This document shows, in pieces, positions 24,816-37,895 of a DNA stretch of 64,000 bases. Below the pieces are notes generated by a model that was not told where the DNA came from, did no database searches, and worked only from the letters and a program-made list of their open reading frames with translations. The DNA comes from Lepeophtheirus salmonis (taxonomy: Eukaryota; Arthropoda; Copepoda; Siphonostomatoida; Caligidae): contig NC_052138.2 in the NCBI RefSeq assembly GCF_016086655.4, positions 17,856,001 to 17,920,000 on the forward strand, given 5' to 3'. The position numbers and the translations under genes were made by a program. The stretch's first letter is position 1. Every line of letters starts with the position of its first letter.

Positions 24816-26760
24816 AACAGTAAATAGCGGACTGTCAAATGAAAAAATGCAGTTAAATCAAAATTCCGCTAACGTGAACATCGTGGTTTACTAAATTATT
24901 CTCCTTTAGTCTTGAAGCAAGAAGTTCTCGTAGATCCATTTTTTATTTTTATAAAAAATATATCATTTCAAAGAAGGAGGTTTTATCAAATTTATTCATT
25001 TACCAGAAATAAATAAGCAAACTTATAATTAACAAAATTACTTTCATCTTAAAAACTGTATGTGCAAGAAAAAATATAACCAATAATAATATTATCACAC
25101 CACTTACGAGTCACATCTATAGTAGCACATTTAAAAATAAAATATTATGAAGCACAATATTTCCAAATCTGTTCACAATTCTGTAGTTTTAGTAGAATTT
25201 AAGTTATATTACAATTTAGTTGTAGGTGCACGACTCCCTAGCGTCTAACCCTAGTTACGGCACTAGCGACTATAAAATTCAAATATTTAATAATATATGT
25301 AATTTGAAAGAGTTTACTATAAATAATACTAAATTTATAGGATAAATCCGACAAATATTATTTTCAATTTTACTAAATGTTAACCTAAATATTAAATATT
25401 AACCTAAGTAATAGTAAATTTCATACTATTAACAACAAGAATAATACGGCTAGTGAGGATAGATGGCTATGCAAATGCCCAGTAGTGTGGATATATATTT
25501 ATTTTATATATCGTTATGTTTATAAGGAGAGTGGCACGAAAATATAACAAACGACTATTAATATAAGAAAAAATAGATCCAAAATTCTTTATAAAAATTA
25601 CCCTTAATATAAGATTTAAAAAATTATTTTTAGAAAAAGAGAAGATATAAAATAGACATTTGATGGCTTGCAAAGAATAGTGCAGCTCAAAATTTTATCA
25701 ATTAAGGCATTGAAGCTTTCAATATTTATAGTTTAAAGGTATCTGAGTTATTATTTGATCACCGAGCCCGTTGTAATTGTTCAAATAACCATTTCTTTCA
25801 TTTTAATTATAACTATTAATATCTAGTAACATGCCTTTAAAATAGATATATAATTATGTATAATAGAAAAAAAATTGTATATCAATATAGAATCATTATT
25901 AAATTTTCCGATAAAGCGTATAAAAAACCTAATACAAAAATCCAGAGGCTACTTAAAAAGAGTATAATTGTACAATTAGATTTAAATCTATTATTATATT
26001 ATAATAATATAAATCAATAATAATTTAAGTAGCTTCTTGAAGAAAAAAAAGAGGCGAAAAACATGATTTAATCAACATTTTTTTTTCTTTTATCTGATAT
26101 CATAGCTAGAGGCTTTTAATGACTTTTCCATGTATGAACGGGTATCTACATACATATCTACACAAAAGAAAACCCATTGTGAAGAAGAAAAAAAATGTAG
26201 TTAATATACTAATTTCTTTAAATCTAATTCTTAAGATAGATGTATGTGCGCTAGTTAAGTACTTTTTTATGATCATTCTAAGTGGTCAATTATACATTTT
26301 TATATTGAGCGTGGCAGTTAAAGAAAATTGTAATTATTAAAGGGTAGCATTCACATTTGTTGAAGTTATATTCATTAGAATATTCAATATGTAAAATACC
26401 AAAATAGAACATTTATAAAATAAAAACAATGATTTTTTTGCACAGTGATATGTAACCAAATCATCAACAACTCATATGTTAAAATTGTTCTTTTGTAAGA
26501 TGTTGATTCTCTTCTTTTATTTCCCCTGATTAGTGGTCAAGAAGAGGAACACTCAGGGGATTCTTTTGTGTTTCACTATTGGAAAAATTACCAGTAAATC
26601 CTCATCAATTAAAAATGAATTATTTTCATGCATTCACGAGGTATAAAACCTCACATTTAACATTACATACACGAAAACTGAAAGCTTTATAAAAACGATA
26701 CAAAAAAAGATTATATATTGTTGAATAACTCGATATTTTTGTAGCCTCTGGATCAAAATG
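24816..26760. other. AT-rich non-coding stretch
   Basis: No supported gene. An 8-bp inverted repeat (TCCCCTGA / TCAGGGGA, 26522-26560) is the only local structure noted. Confidence 0.5.
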
Positions 26761-27004
26761 TAACAAAGGTTGGTAGAATGGAACGACGTAGCTGAATGGA
26801 CAACGCGATCGAATAAATTTTTCTATTGAACTAAATGTGCATAGGCTCGATACTCGGTCATTCTACAGAAGGACTGAATACATAAATATATATGAACTTC
26901 AAAGACCCTTCCTATATCAGATGGAGTAAATATAATACTCTAATGACTGCTTATACTTAAGCAGTGCAACTCCCTCTGACCAATTAAAGGAACATTAAAA
27001 AAAT
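26761..27004 (+). mobile_element. tRNA-derived SINE, most complete copy
   Basis: The head (26774-26865) looks like a decayed tRNA. TAGAATG at 26774 can pair with CATTCTA at 26859 as a 7-bp acceptor-like stem. Box A, TAGCTGAATGG (26789-26799), fits TRGCNNARYGG fully. Box B, GGCTCGATACT (26844-26854), fits GGTTCGANNCC at 9 of 11. The A-B spacing is about 45 nt, normal for RNA polymerase III internal promoters. A non-tRNA body follows, ending in CCAATTAAAGGAACATT and A-rich sequence. Body fragments in reverse orientation lie at 9690-9775 and 34836-34900, so this is a repeat family and not a functional tRNA. No flanking target duplication was established. Confidence 0.65.
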
Positions 27005-28454
27005 GAAAAGTTGGGTTATTTGTCTCGAGACTGATTTTAAATGCAATAAAATTATCGATTGTTTAGGATTTTTATGGGGATATTTCAAGTCTAAATAGGA
27101 ATGCAAATACCTAATATAATTAAAGTACTACTTTTTTTAATAGTATTTTATTACCAAAAATTAAGATGTATTTGTGTTCACATGTAATATTTAACTATGT
27201 GGTGCGTGAACATAAAAATAAATAGTGAACAAAAATCAAGGAAAAAAAAAGTTATATATATACATTAGGTTGTACCGTAATGACAAAAGTTGGGAATTTG
27301 ATATTGCCGGATATTTTTTATTTTGCATTTTACTCTTCTAAATAAAAAAATAACCATCAAATGAACAATGAAAGTGGTGGTCCATCATGGATGCATTTTG
27401 ATTTGAAAATCTGTAAAATGTCGAAAAAAAGGAATTTTGATGTTGTTTCTTTAAAATTAACGAATTGAATGCAGTTAAAGGATAATCATTTATTAAGTAT
27501 TACAGATTAAACGTATTTGTTGCAACAATATTTTAACAATTTTTCTCCTACTTGCCTCAAAGGACGAATATTTTAGTTCATAGCATGCTACCAATAGATA
27601 AACATTTTCTTTTGATACTGCGTATAAGGCGCATATATTTATACGTTACCCTTCATTTTTACTACTCAAAGCTTGTTTTTTGATACCAAGTGTCTTGTAT
27701 ATTATTATTCAATATACTTTTGTTGTTCATTTATGCCAAATAATATTTTACAATATATAGTAGAACATACTTAGAGGGCAATTAATAGGGAAACTTCTGG
27801 TCAATATACGTGTATGAATAGTGTGTGAATTCATAACAATAAATTACCGCAATGTCATATAATAAATGAGCTCAATGGTCCCAATAATTGAGCCAACTCG
27901 TTTTCAGGTGTCCTAGATTATATTAATAGTATATATCAAATTTAAAAAATTACGACTTCGAATTTAATAATAAATTCAGAAAAATAAACACAAGTTTCCC
28001 CCTGCATGAAAAGTCTGAAAGTGTCGTTGATGATTTGTCTAATATTCCATTTTAGACTTATCACATTACAAAAATGATTATATTAGGAATTGCAGATGAA
28101 TAACATCTTAAAATGAAAATCGTCATTGTTTCACTCTGAATATGGCTCATATCAGCAAGTTGTTTCGTACAACTCTACATCTCAAAGCATGGGTTGGCTG
28201 GAGATAAAACAAAAAGTTGTGCGTTATAGTCGAGTTAATTCTGAATTTTTACTTCCATATGTGGTTCAAAATTAAAGTAGATTTTAATATTTTGATCGGT
28301 ATATCAGATACATTACATTTAACATGATAATTCAGGACATGAAAAAAAAAGATACACTTTCAAAAAAAGTAAAAAAGTATCGCCATGACAATTGTGAAGA
28401 AAGGTATGTATCTTCTATTATCGTTACTATCAAGCTCTAAGCAAGAAGATAAGA
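27005..28454. other. AT-rich non-coding stretch
   Basis: No gene supported on either strand; no repeat family recognised. Confidence 0.5.
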
Positions 28455-28735
28455 CACTTCAGGATACCAAAAATAATATACATAAGAGATGGAAGTGATT
28501 TGGGAGATATCAATTCTGACCATACTGTTCAGCTAACCACAATTGGGATGCTAATTCAATTATTAATATCCAGGATTGGAACAATGCTACTGGACATTTT
28601 ATCACAGTAGTCATTCCTCAAAGTCAACTAATTAGTTTTGCCTCTTCACCCCCATCAACTTCTCAAAATACAAAGTTGTGAACGTGCAGTGAAAGAAGTA
28701 ACCTACGCTTCAGCTCAGTTTCCCACTTTTCGCTG
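28455..28735 (+). pseudogene. Decayed coding fragment, probably transposable-element derived
   Basis: One frame reads FRIPKIIYIRDGSDLGD near the start and SCERAVKEVTYASAQFPTF near the end, with two stops between. From memory this word order resembles a repetitive protein seen in sea-louse sequence collections, but I cannot name its family and have not checked it. Base composition is slightly richer in G+C than the neighbours. No start codon, ends or poly-A site can be supported. Confidence 0.3.
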
Positions 28736-29492
28736 TCTAAAATTATAAATTGGTAAAATAGGGTGTCTTATTTGAAATATATGAACAACGAAAGTATATT
28801 TAGTTATAGTATATTTCTCATTTGATATCAAAAAATTAGATTTAAGTAATCAAAATGAAGAGAAACATCAAAATACATGCGAATAATACGTGGTACTGAA
28901 AGATAATATTTATTGATTGGCAATATGCTTGGAACTAAAATATTTATAAAATGAGGCAAACTAGAGAAATATTGTTGTAAAATATATACTTTATCTATAA
29001 TATTTAAAGATAAAACATCAAAATTTCCTTCTTTTCTTTCAACATTTTACAGATTTACTAATGATTTTTTTTTTTTGACGTTTGACAGACATTTTCTTGT
29101 TTAAGAGGAATATCCAGCGATACCAAATTCCAAATTTTTGTCATTTTGATGGAGTCTAATATACATACATGCCGATATTACATATATATGTTTGAGTCAG
29201 TTACTGCCTTTGTATTCAAATTTGTGGGATGCGTTAAGATACCAAAGAATTTTAGCTTTTGTTTAAATTTTGATAGAAACTTATTAATACGGTCTTTGAA
29301 ATATTATCTATCAATTTCTTATTCTATTATTGTGACGATCCATTTTGACTACCTTAAGCGCAATTAAGTGTTAATAAGAACAGCTTTCTAATAGAATTTG
29401 ACGAAAAGTTGTCATAGAATCCAATGTAATCCATCCCAATTTTGTGAAAAATCGTTCTAGTTTGTTTTTTAGTTGATAAGTTACAAATGAAT
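28736..29492. other. AT-rich non-coding stretch
   Basis: A 73-residue open frame from 29146 shows no family signal and lies in low-complexity sequence. Nothing else seen. Confidence 0.5.
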
Positions 29493-29576
29493 GGCCAGTC
29501 TTAGGACCGGTCCTTAACTGTCGGTACTTGGAATTCTTCATAAAAACATCAATGACTTATTAAATCAAATAAGATA

Positions 29577-30118
29577 CAGGTGTGCGCGTCTAAAACAGCC
29601 TACTCCTTTAAATTGTACGCCATGCACATATTCGTGATTTTATTGAGTTGAAACCAGTTTATACTTTGAGGCAAGAGTCTTAACTAGTTATAAACAAAAC
29701 TCCAGCAAAATCTAAATAGCAACAGTGAAACAACAGCGGATAATATGGAGAGACGTCGGGTTGCAATTTTGGAACTTCCCGCGCGAGGAAAAACTCCCAC
29801 TTAAATTGCCAAGGTTCAAAACTGCAGCCACACCACAGTTTACAGCGTGGTAGCCAAAGGACTCCTGAGTCGACCACAAGATCTAAGTAAAGGCCTCGAA
29901 GGTCGGACGAAATGGTTGCTGCCCTGAAAAAGTATGTCGAGGACAAGAAAGGCAAGGTCACCGTCAGCGGCCTCTCCAGGGAGGTCAACGTCAGCAGAAG
30001 GACCATGGACCTGGCGATTTAAGAAAGATCTTGGCCTTAAGGTCTACAAGAGAACCCCTCGTCAAGCCCTCAAGCCGTAAAATTTAAAAGAGTGTTCAGT
30101 TTTAGACGTGCACACCTG
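29577..30118 (+). mobile_element. Mariner deletion derivative (542 bp) with TA duplication
   Basis: Bounded by TA on both sides (29575-29576 and 30119-30120). Terminal repeats start CAGGTGTGCGCGTCTAAAAC on the left and, on the other strand, CAGGTGTGCACGTCTAAAAC on the right, 19 of 20 identical. It is the same family as the element at 40792-41694: the left 480 bp align nearly base for base. Compared with that copy, everything between the AAGCC of the RQALKP codons and the right terminal region has been deleted. It could move only with transposase supplied in trans. Confidence 0.9.
29745..30080 (+). pseudogene. Mariner transposase N-terminus, broken
   Basis: Begins MERRRVAILELPARGKTPT, then a stop where the sister copy at 40958 has Glu (TEIAKIL). 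Later frameshifts separate the second DNA-binding segment; KDLGLKVYKRTPRQALKP is recovered just before the deletion joint. Only the two helix-turn-helix segments were ever present in this copy; the catalytic domain is deleted. It cannot make a useful protein. Confidence 0.85.
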
Positions 30119-30369
30119 TATTTGAAATATGTATTAATATTATTGCACATATCTTGCAAAAAAATATGATTTTTTTGATTATAGCTCAATATAATACGAA
30201 TATATCATACTGCTACTTAGTTATATAATTTATTTTATTAATTGAATAATTTAAAAAAAGGACAAAACAACCTCATTGACGTCACGAGGGATCAATTTTA
30301 CCTTCTTTAAGGACAGAAAAATGGGACTGGACTGGACCACGGTCCTAAATAAGAACTGAGACAGCCCTA

Positions 30370-33300
30370 TTACGACCAATGATATAGGTCACATACTATT
30401 AACATCGTATATTTTTCCGTTTCTTGATATAAAAATTGTTTTCGTTAAGATCCTGAGAGAACAATTAAATTTTACAGAACCCCCATTATTAAAAACTAAT
30501 ATACAATGACAATCTCTAGTCTGGACGTGTTGATTGATTGAACTCAAATTAGGCGTTTCAAATATTCAACACTCATACAATTTGAGCTCTCTTTATTTTT
30601 ATTTAAAAAAAAAAGGTTGTGAGATACCATAAAGATTAACTATGTGTTCATTAATTTATATTCAAATGATTTAATTCTATAAGCTTTTTCCCAAATCAGA
30701 TTTATAATACTTCATAAAAGGTTTTTCGTAGGTCACAAAAAAGTATTTGAGGAAAGAAGATACCATCCCCTATTCTTATAATTTCATACAAAGATTCCGA
30801 TTTTTTCCTGCTTGTTATATTAACTCAAAATTTCCAAACATTTATTATCTTATAATTTCATAATAACTAAGTATTTATTTAAATTATCTGATATTCCCAC
30901 ATATAATTATGAAATATCGTAAGTGTATTTTTTATTCTTTTTTAAGAAAGATAATGAAGTTAGCAAAAAAAAAATCAAATCGTGAGGCTTTAATCAGATT
31001 AAAGTATGTATACAAGTTAATGTCACGGTATGTATTTAGTAAATTTATAAACATAGCATGATCATATTTCTTTTCTTAGTCATATGTATCTTAGATTCAA
31101 TCTCAATTTCATTAAACTATATAGAGTCATAATTTTCTTCTCGATGCCCTATTTTTTTAACATGATGGAAAATACATTTTCTTAAACATATTTTTAAATG
31201 ATTGGTGCTTTATTTTAGCGGCAAATATTGGTAGGTAGTATAAGTAAAAATGAACAGTATTTTTATCTTATTAACTTTTGTCATGAACATTTACACAAAT
31301 TGAATATAATTGAATTTGTATGCAATCATTTCTTAATATTGTGCAAAAATAGAATGAAGTATTTTAAGACACCTATGTATATATGTGTTGCGTGGAGACA
31401 AAAGCATCCTTGAACCAAAGTGAGGAAAATGAGAATAATATACTTTGATTTTTTGGATATATTTTGACTAAAATGGCATCTAAAACTAAAAGCCTTCCTT
31501 TGATTTATGAAGCTTAACTCAATCTAAACGATAGGGTAATTAGTTTATCGCTACACACAAGTATAAATATTTCAATCTAGATACAATAGTTTTTTTTAAA
31601 TAATTCTTATGTATCTGCCGCTTGGAGTACAAAATCATATTATACATAAAAGAAAAGAAGAAACTAATTACTTAAGAGATTGTTTTAAAAAAAAATAATT
31701 AAATTAAATTGTGAGTGATATTCAATTCAAAATTATGGCTGCCTGTAAGGTTTAAATATTCATAAATTTCTATTGAAATGTTTTTGTGGTCCTTGTTGTT
31801 GCTTTTGGTAAGTTTTTAATCATTTTATTCGCTGATACTGGTAATAGGTCAACTAAATGCACCCTACTTAGGTTCCATGAGCCTTTTATAATTTTTCTTT
31901 CTAATTCTTTTATTTAAATCCTAAATATGTAAACTAAGCTTTTAATTTTTTCTAACTGTCCCAAATAATTATTGCCTGTAATGGCTTAATTTGGCGCCAA
32001 TATGGTCTTTTAAATAAAATCAATCAACTTTTAACTCTTTTGTTGTGACGATGAAATTTTGCTACTGTCAGTGCAAATTATAATCCGTCAAAATATTTTT
32101 TGAATAGAAAATAAATAATTTGTCGATGAAAATAAGTATAATTTAGCCTCTAAATTAAGAAAAATCAATATATCCTGATTTTGTGTTGACAAGTAATATA
32201 TTCCTTTCAAATAGAACATAATCCCAAATATTCTTTATATGAATATTTGAGTATTTTTAAAGCATAAACTAATCAATAATACTTTTAAAAACCAAATAGA
32301 AACGGGAAAAAACGTGATTTCTTAGTAAAGCTCGGTAATTTTCAACCCATTTGTTAGTTTATGCCATTTTTTTAGCTTTTTGTACTCTATTAAAACTGTT
32401 TCAAGTATTTTTATTATTGTTTGTTTTTTTAAATATATAAACAGCTGATATTGCAATTAATATATATATATACTTTTTTTTCTTCAAAAATAGTTCAAAA
32501 TCTACATATTGAATGAAAAAAAGTACTAAAAAGAATTGGAAAATGTAACAAATTAGATTTGTTACACCAAAAAACCCGATTGACAATTAGTGATTAGCTT
32601 GTAAATAACCTACTACAAAAATATATCGAATCAAAACGTTCTCAAAGAAGTAAAAACTAATTGATATATGTAATTTAAGTAGAAATAAATTAATAATCAT
32701 TCTTGATTTATACTGAAAGGTTCATAACTCTGAAAAACCATTAGAACCTTCTAAAATATTTGTATTAACTTTTATTTTAATACAAATACATATTTTCACC
32801 CCAAAAAATATAGATATTTATTCAAACTATTAATCAAACGAAGAAATTAACTCATTTCAACATTTAAAAATAGTTTTTTTAAAAGTCAAGGCTGGAATAA
32901 ATATTATTTACCTACATATGAATGTATAAATATTTTTGCATTTATAATTTACCGTTTTATAAGTAACCTTTAAACGTGTAATTAACAAAGAAAAAATTCC
33001 TGCATTAGACTGCCCACTTTTTTAATGGTAATTTGAGGTGTAAAAATTGTAATCAATCAGATTAGACCTGAAGGATATTCACGAACATACCTCATTTGTT
33101 AGTTTTCTTTTAATTTTTTGTACATAATATAATGAAAAACTGAGCCAAATTTCATTTGTTTAATTTGGATGATGAAGTGCTCTAACATATTTCATTGTTG
33201 TATTTAAATGAAACAATGACTTTATAATGTAGTTAATAGAAGTGAAGATAAGTCACATTAATGTAAGACGAACGCCGGTCCTAAAATATTGTTGCCAAGT

Positions 33301-33792
33301 CCGGGTCTTTGAATATTTTGATTTAATCCAGTTTGAGTTATTAAATACTTTTATTTAGTCAGAAAAATAAAGATATTTTAAAAAAGAGGCAAAGGACAGT
33401 TGCAAACTTTTTTGTGTTTGCCACAATAGTTTTTACATTCCTTTAACTTATACTCGCTAAATTTTAATAAACAAATGTTCATAAGTTTAAACTATAGCAA
33501 CCGTTAAAAAATATAAATATCAAAATTGAGTTTAAAAATTAAAAAAATATTCTTTAATGAAATAATAATCTAGACTTTCCATGACGTATTAAATTTCAAT
33601 GTACAAGGAAAATTTCCCTAGGGAAAATTTCTAGTTCAAAATTGCTATTGAGGAAATTGGCATAGGGACAAATTGCCTTGGATAAAATTTCCTAGCGTTG
33701 AAAATTGTAATTGGAAAAATTTACAGTAATTTCCAAACAAAATCAAAATACCTTGGCCAAAAACTTGTTTTATGCACTGGTAAGACTACAAA
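30370..33792. other. AT-rich non-coding stretch
   Basis: No supported gene. Open frames at 31228 and 32401 (minus) are low-complexity. A palindromic TTTCCCTAGGGAAA word lies near 33620. Confidence 0.5.
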
Positions 33793-33998
33793 GCAGGTTA
33801 AAAACCACCTTCAACCCTTTAGAATACATTTTGGCCCCCTCAAAATACTTCCAAAAAAAACATCCTGGGTTCATGGGTTAGTTAAAGCTACCACAAAGAT
33901 ACCAAGCAGACTAAAAACTGAGGACCAGAGTTCATTATCAAGTAAATTTTGAGGGGCCAAAATACTTTGTGAAGGATCGGCAGTGGTTTTTAACCTGC
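33793..33998. repeat. Foldback repeat, arms about 55 bp
   Basis: GCAGGTTAAAAACCAC at 33793 recurs inverted at 33983-33998. The inverted match resumes further in with TTTTGGCCCCCTCAAAAT against TTTTGGCCCCTCAAAAT. The arms differ by small indels and enclose about 95 bp. The terminal word CAGTGGTTTTTAACC resembles some hAT ends, but it points outward, so a simple MITE model does not fit. An 84-residue open frame across it is explained by the repeat. Confidence 0.6.
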
Positions 33999-34194
33999 TT
34001 ATTAACAGTATTAAAAAAATATCAATCCTCAAAAAAAATCATATTTAACCCTCAAAGCCCGTTTTTATCGAAGAAAAGATGAAAAAATACTGGGTTTTTT
34101 TTTCATAATAACTTGCAATCTATTAATACAGCTGTTGTGTTGTAAATTTTAAAGATGTATATTTTTTCATGTTAGATAAAAATCTACTGTTACA

Positions 34195-34331
34195 ACGCTC
34201 CCATGTTGAGTCTAATTCTGATTTCGATTCTTAATTTTTGAGCCAAAGTCAAGTCTCGAGTCCTTAACTGTGTGATCGAGTCAGGTCGCAAGTTTTCAAA
34301 ATATGGACTCAATTCACAGTACCCACCTCTG
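34195..34331 (-). repeat. GAGTC-rich repeat fragment with CAGAGGTGGGTA end
   Basis: On the minus strand it starts CAGAGGTGGGTACTGTGAAT and carries repeated GAGTC/GACTC words (GAGTCC, GACTCG, GACTCGAT). The terminus resembles hAT-type ends; the other end was not found. Confidence 0.35.
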
Positions 34332-37300
34332 ATATTTATAAGATTATTTATTATACAGATAAATAAAAATAAATTTTGACCTTAGAAATTTCACTTTTGT
34401 CATCCATCTATAATAGTTACCTTTTATCCTCCTTCTATCTAGGTATATATAATATATATATATATTATTCAAAAATAGCATGATTTAACCTTTTATATAG
34501 AATAAGACAAAAAAAAATACAGATATCAAAACTTGATGACAAAGAAAATATTTGTATGCTTCATAAATAAGTATAAAATATATAGATACAAAAATGATTA
34601 ATGCTTCTTCTACGAGAGCTCTGAATAAAATATAGAGGGACGAACTTTCAAATATTATTTGTATTGAATTAATAAATAATAATTAATCTACGATGATTTT
34701 TCTTTGCAGGGGTCAATATTCAATAGAGTAAAAAAATTCAAAATAAAATAAAACCTGAATAAATTAAAATCAAATACATATTTAATTTTGCAAACATTAC
34801 ATATTGGGGTTTTCATTGTTTTTTTAGGCTTCCTTTAATTGGTTTGAATGGAGTTGTAAGGTTTAAGTATAAGTAAGCATTATAGTATTAAATTTATATT
34901 TACATTATAAAATAAAGTTTCAAAAATAGTTCAAAAATATTTAGGTAGTTTTTTTTTTTGTGGGTATAATGGAATTTTTCACATTTCAAGATTATCATTT
35001 CTACGATTTAAACTATTTTTTCATTTAAATGATGGATTATTTTATTCTTTAAAAAACCTATTCAATTGAAATTTGTACATAATAGAAATACCCAGAGATT
35101 GTATAGTCTGAGTCGGAACATTTTTCACCAGTCGGCGTTAGAGTTGGTGTTGATGAAAACTAATCAACCACAGCTCTTCTAGATTTAATATCCTTTTAAA
35201 TAGTTATTTTTTAACGATATTATAAACCTTTATTAGTTGTAAAGGTAAATTAAATCATGTAATAAATATTATTCTCTATTTTAACTCAGCTCTAATTCAC
35301 ATGTTATAATGTATCTGGGATTAAATTATTTACAAACAGGTATTGCAATCGAAACTTTAGACGTCGATTACCCATCCCTAGATTTAAATATGTACACTTA
35401 AACTAATCCAACTTGGACTAAAAACAGTATTGCTACATAGTTTTTCATGATGAAAAAGTTGTACTCTGTTACTTGGAGCTTCATTAAGAAGTATAAAGTA
35501 AATCGTACTCGGGTATTAAAATTTTAATAACCAATGTCAAAATTATGAATACAAAAACAAATAGAAAACGTTAGTTCAGCAGAACGAGCGTTATTTTCAG
35601 ATGAGTAAAACTTAAATCAACTACTAAAATGTGTAATGTCTATAAATTTTTTTTTTTGGATTAGACAACATGCCTTTAAGCTTTAGAAGCTGATAAATTT
35701 TTCACGTAATCCATGAATAAACAGGCCTAGTATACCCTTCTTTGACCAGCTATGCCCCACATTTTCTGGAAATATATTTTATAATATGTATACACTTTTC
35801 CATATTAATTAGTTCATAATTAAAATTTCAATATACAAAAACGTTATTTTTTAAAGACTATGTTCATTTATCGTATTATTAGACTAAAATACTTATAAAT
35901 TATCTGCATGTAATTATTAAAATATCTTTTTATAAATTATATTTTCTCCATATTTAATATATAATGAAATAATTTTGTGTTAGTTTGACTCCTTAATTGA
36001 TAATGAACGATTATTTGCTTTTATTTTTTTATTATACTAAAGAGTGCCAAAATCATTATTTATAAAATTAGCAAACTAATTAAACATAATCATTAATTTA
36101 AATAAATAATATTATATTTAATGCTAGATTGAAAGCAAAATAAATAAACAAATGCACTGCTCCACTTTTTAAAAAAACCAGTTCTTGTTTTTTGACATCA
36201 CAAATATCTTTGTAGATTCATTCCAAACTATTTCTTTTTAATAGTTTGTCGAATATGTTAATTAACCAACTTTAAACAAGGTGTTGATTAAGCATAAAAC
36301 AAGATGGATATGTTTAAAAAAAATCATTTGATTAAATAACACATTATCATCAATAGGTATTTCTTCATTATTTAGGTATAATGTAACTAATTAAGTTAGT
36401 TAGAATTGGGAGTTTCTATATTACTTTGATCTTGATTTATGAGTTAATGATGGTTTGAAGTTATCATGATTATGTATTGTGTCAATGCAGCCTGGGTTGA
36501 AAATACATGTTAATAAAAAATAAAAAAACTAGACGACCAATTATGCATACTTAGATTGCCAATTAAGAAATATCCCTTGGTTTTTGGCACAGTTTTAAGA
36601 CACAAATAATTTCAATAGTAACATATATTTAGACAGCTGTTATTTTTTACTAATTAAGGAAAAATGTATAAATTTATGCAGAACAACATTGATATTTTAG
36701 ATATTTGTTTTTTATACTTTTACTCATAATTATATATTATACGAAAAGTGTTTATCTTATGAAAAGTCACGTAGGGTTTCCTTTTTATAAAGTGATTTCT
36801 TTTTTTATGAGAAAAATTATTTTTTGCTGTGTATATGTAACAAAAATATATTTGAACCGATAAGTTTTTGTTTTTTTTGTTGTTTAAATTGGATGATTTC
36901 AAAAAGTTTGATAGGTCAGAAGTTGAAAGATTTGGACACATTTTTTTATATGATTTTTCAGGATCACAACTTTGAAAAAAAGCTGTTACAACCAAGCAAT
37001 AATAATTTTCTTCCATTTAGAACAGATGTGTATACTAATTAGAGACAAAAATACCCATCCACATTATATAGGGGTTACTATAGCGATAAATACGATAATT
37101 TGAACTCGAAAAGTTATAATAGCCTTAATTCAAACTAAACAGTTATTTATTTTTTTTAAAACCTCATCAGGTAAATACTTCTACAGGAAAAAAGACTTAA
37201 AAGTTCATTTGTCAGTAAATGTATATCTTACGTTATTACGAGAAATTTATAAAGAGTGGGGTTTTAAATCCAGAAAATTTAAGGATAATGTATATTACAA

Positions 37301-37365
37301 TTTATTTCCGAAAATTAATTCAGCAACTCACAAATATTTTGCTCTTATAGGTATATAGAAGTCCA
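34332..37365. other. AT-rich non-coding stretch
   Basis: Overlapping open frames near 36720-37042 on both strands are low-complexity and rejected. A SINE fragment at 34836 is listed separately. A patch near 35108-35155 holds GTCGG/GTTGG words but no clear element. Confidence 0.5.
34836..34900 (-). repeat. SINE body fragment (minus orientation)
   Basis: TTCCTTTAATTGG, then GGAGTTGTAAGG, TTAAGTATAAGT and CATTATAGTATTA match the reverse complement of 26920-26995. No tRNA-like head. Confidence 0.6.
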
Positions 37366-37500
37366 TCACTCAAACCAACCAACTCCAGCTTTAACCACAT
37401 CCTTTAATATGGCCCTGAACTCTGCACAAACCTTGATAATGAACTCCTTGAATATGTCGGCCACTGCCTCGAGAACGGAACACCGCGTTTGTTTTCGGAG
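37366..37500 (-). pseudogene. Mariner-type transposase C-terminus
   Basis: The minus strand reads CSVLEAVADIFKEFIIKVC, then AEFRAILKDVVKAGVGWFE and a stop at 37366-37368. This matches the usual last 40 residues of arthropod Tc1/mariner transposases: an Ala-rich helix, I-x-K-V/A-C, F-R-x-x-L, and a Gly-rich end closing with Glu. Upstream on the minus strand (37500-37620) no catalytic motif is readable. Terminal repeats were not found. Only the tail of the gene survives. Confidence 0.65.
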
Positions 37501-37895
37501 AACATCTCACGAATTTTGTATTTTTTCTTATACATTTTGTCATCTAAATCATAAACATAGATCTCGGGATTAACAAGATATTGAGTTCTAAAGTTGTTTC
37601 AGATTTAAAGTCCAGACTCTGTATATATTACTTTACTTTTCGACTGATATTAAAACTCAAATTTGAAATGCCCTTTTGTATGAATATTTCAAGTGTTATA
37701 GTAATTGAATATGGATATGACAAAACACAACATAAAGGGAACTAAAGCCACAATTATATTTTGTGCTTCATTGATAAAATCATTCCTGCAAAGTCGAGCA
37801 ATATATTTTTCTCTATAAAGTACAAAAGCTCTTATCACTTCAAAGCTTGTAGGCAATATTGGAGAGCAATAATTATATATCCCTCCACGTCCGTC

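Larger units (their letters stand above)
29493..30369 (-). mobile_element. hAT-like MITE, copy 4, split by a mariner insertion
   Basis: On the minus strand, from 30369 down, it begins TAGGGCTGTCTCAGTTCTTA and continues TTTAGGACCG, then AAGAAGGTAAAATTGATC, matching the 8099-8484 element for most of its length. The other part, 29493-29576, carries the CTAAGACTG and GGACCGGTCC words found near the far end of that copy. Between them sits the mariner derivative 29577-30118. The low-coordinate terminus appears lost, since no TAGTGTTG-type end or octamer duplication is found there. Confidence 0.7.

Noticed and set aside
26774..26865. Functional tRNA gene
   Set aside because: The D, anticodon and T stems do not pair properly and the sequence continues into a repeated body, so a SINE head fits better.
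29680..30006. 108-residue minus-strand open frame
   Set aside because: It is the antisense of the mariner transposase N-terminus; the plus-strand reading has the family motifs.
36720..37042. Overlapping 98- and 72-residue open frames on opposite strands
   Set aside because: Both are low-complexity Lys/Asn or Phe/Cys-rich frames in AT-rich DNA with no family signal.
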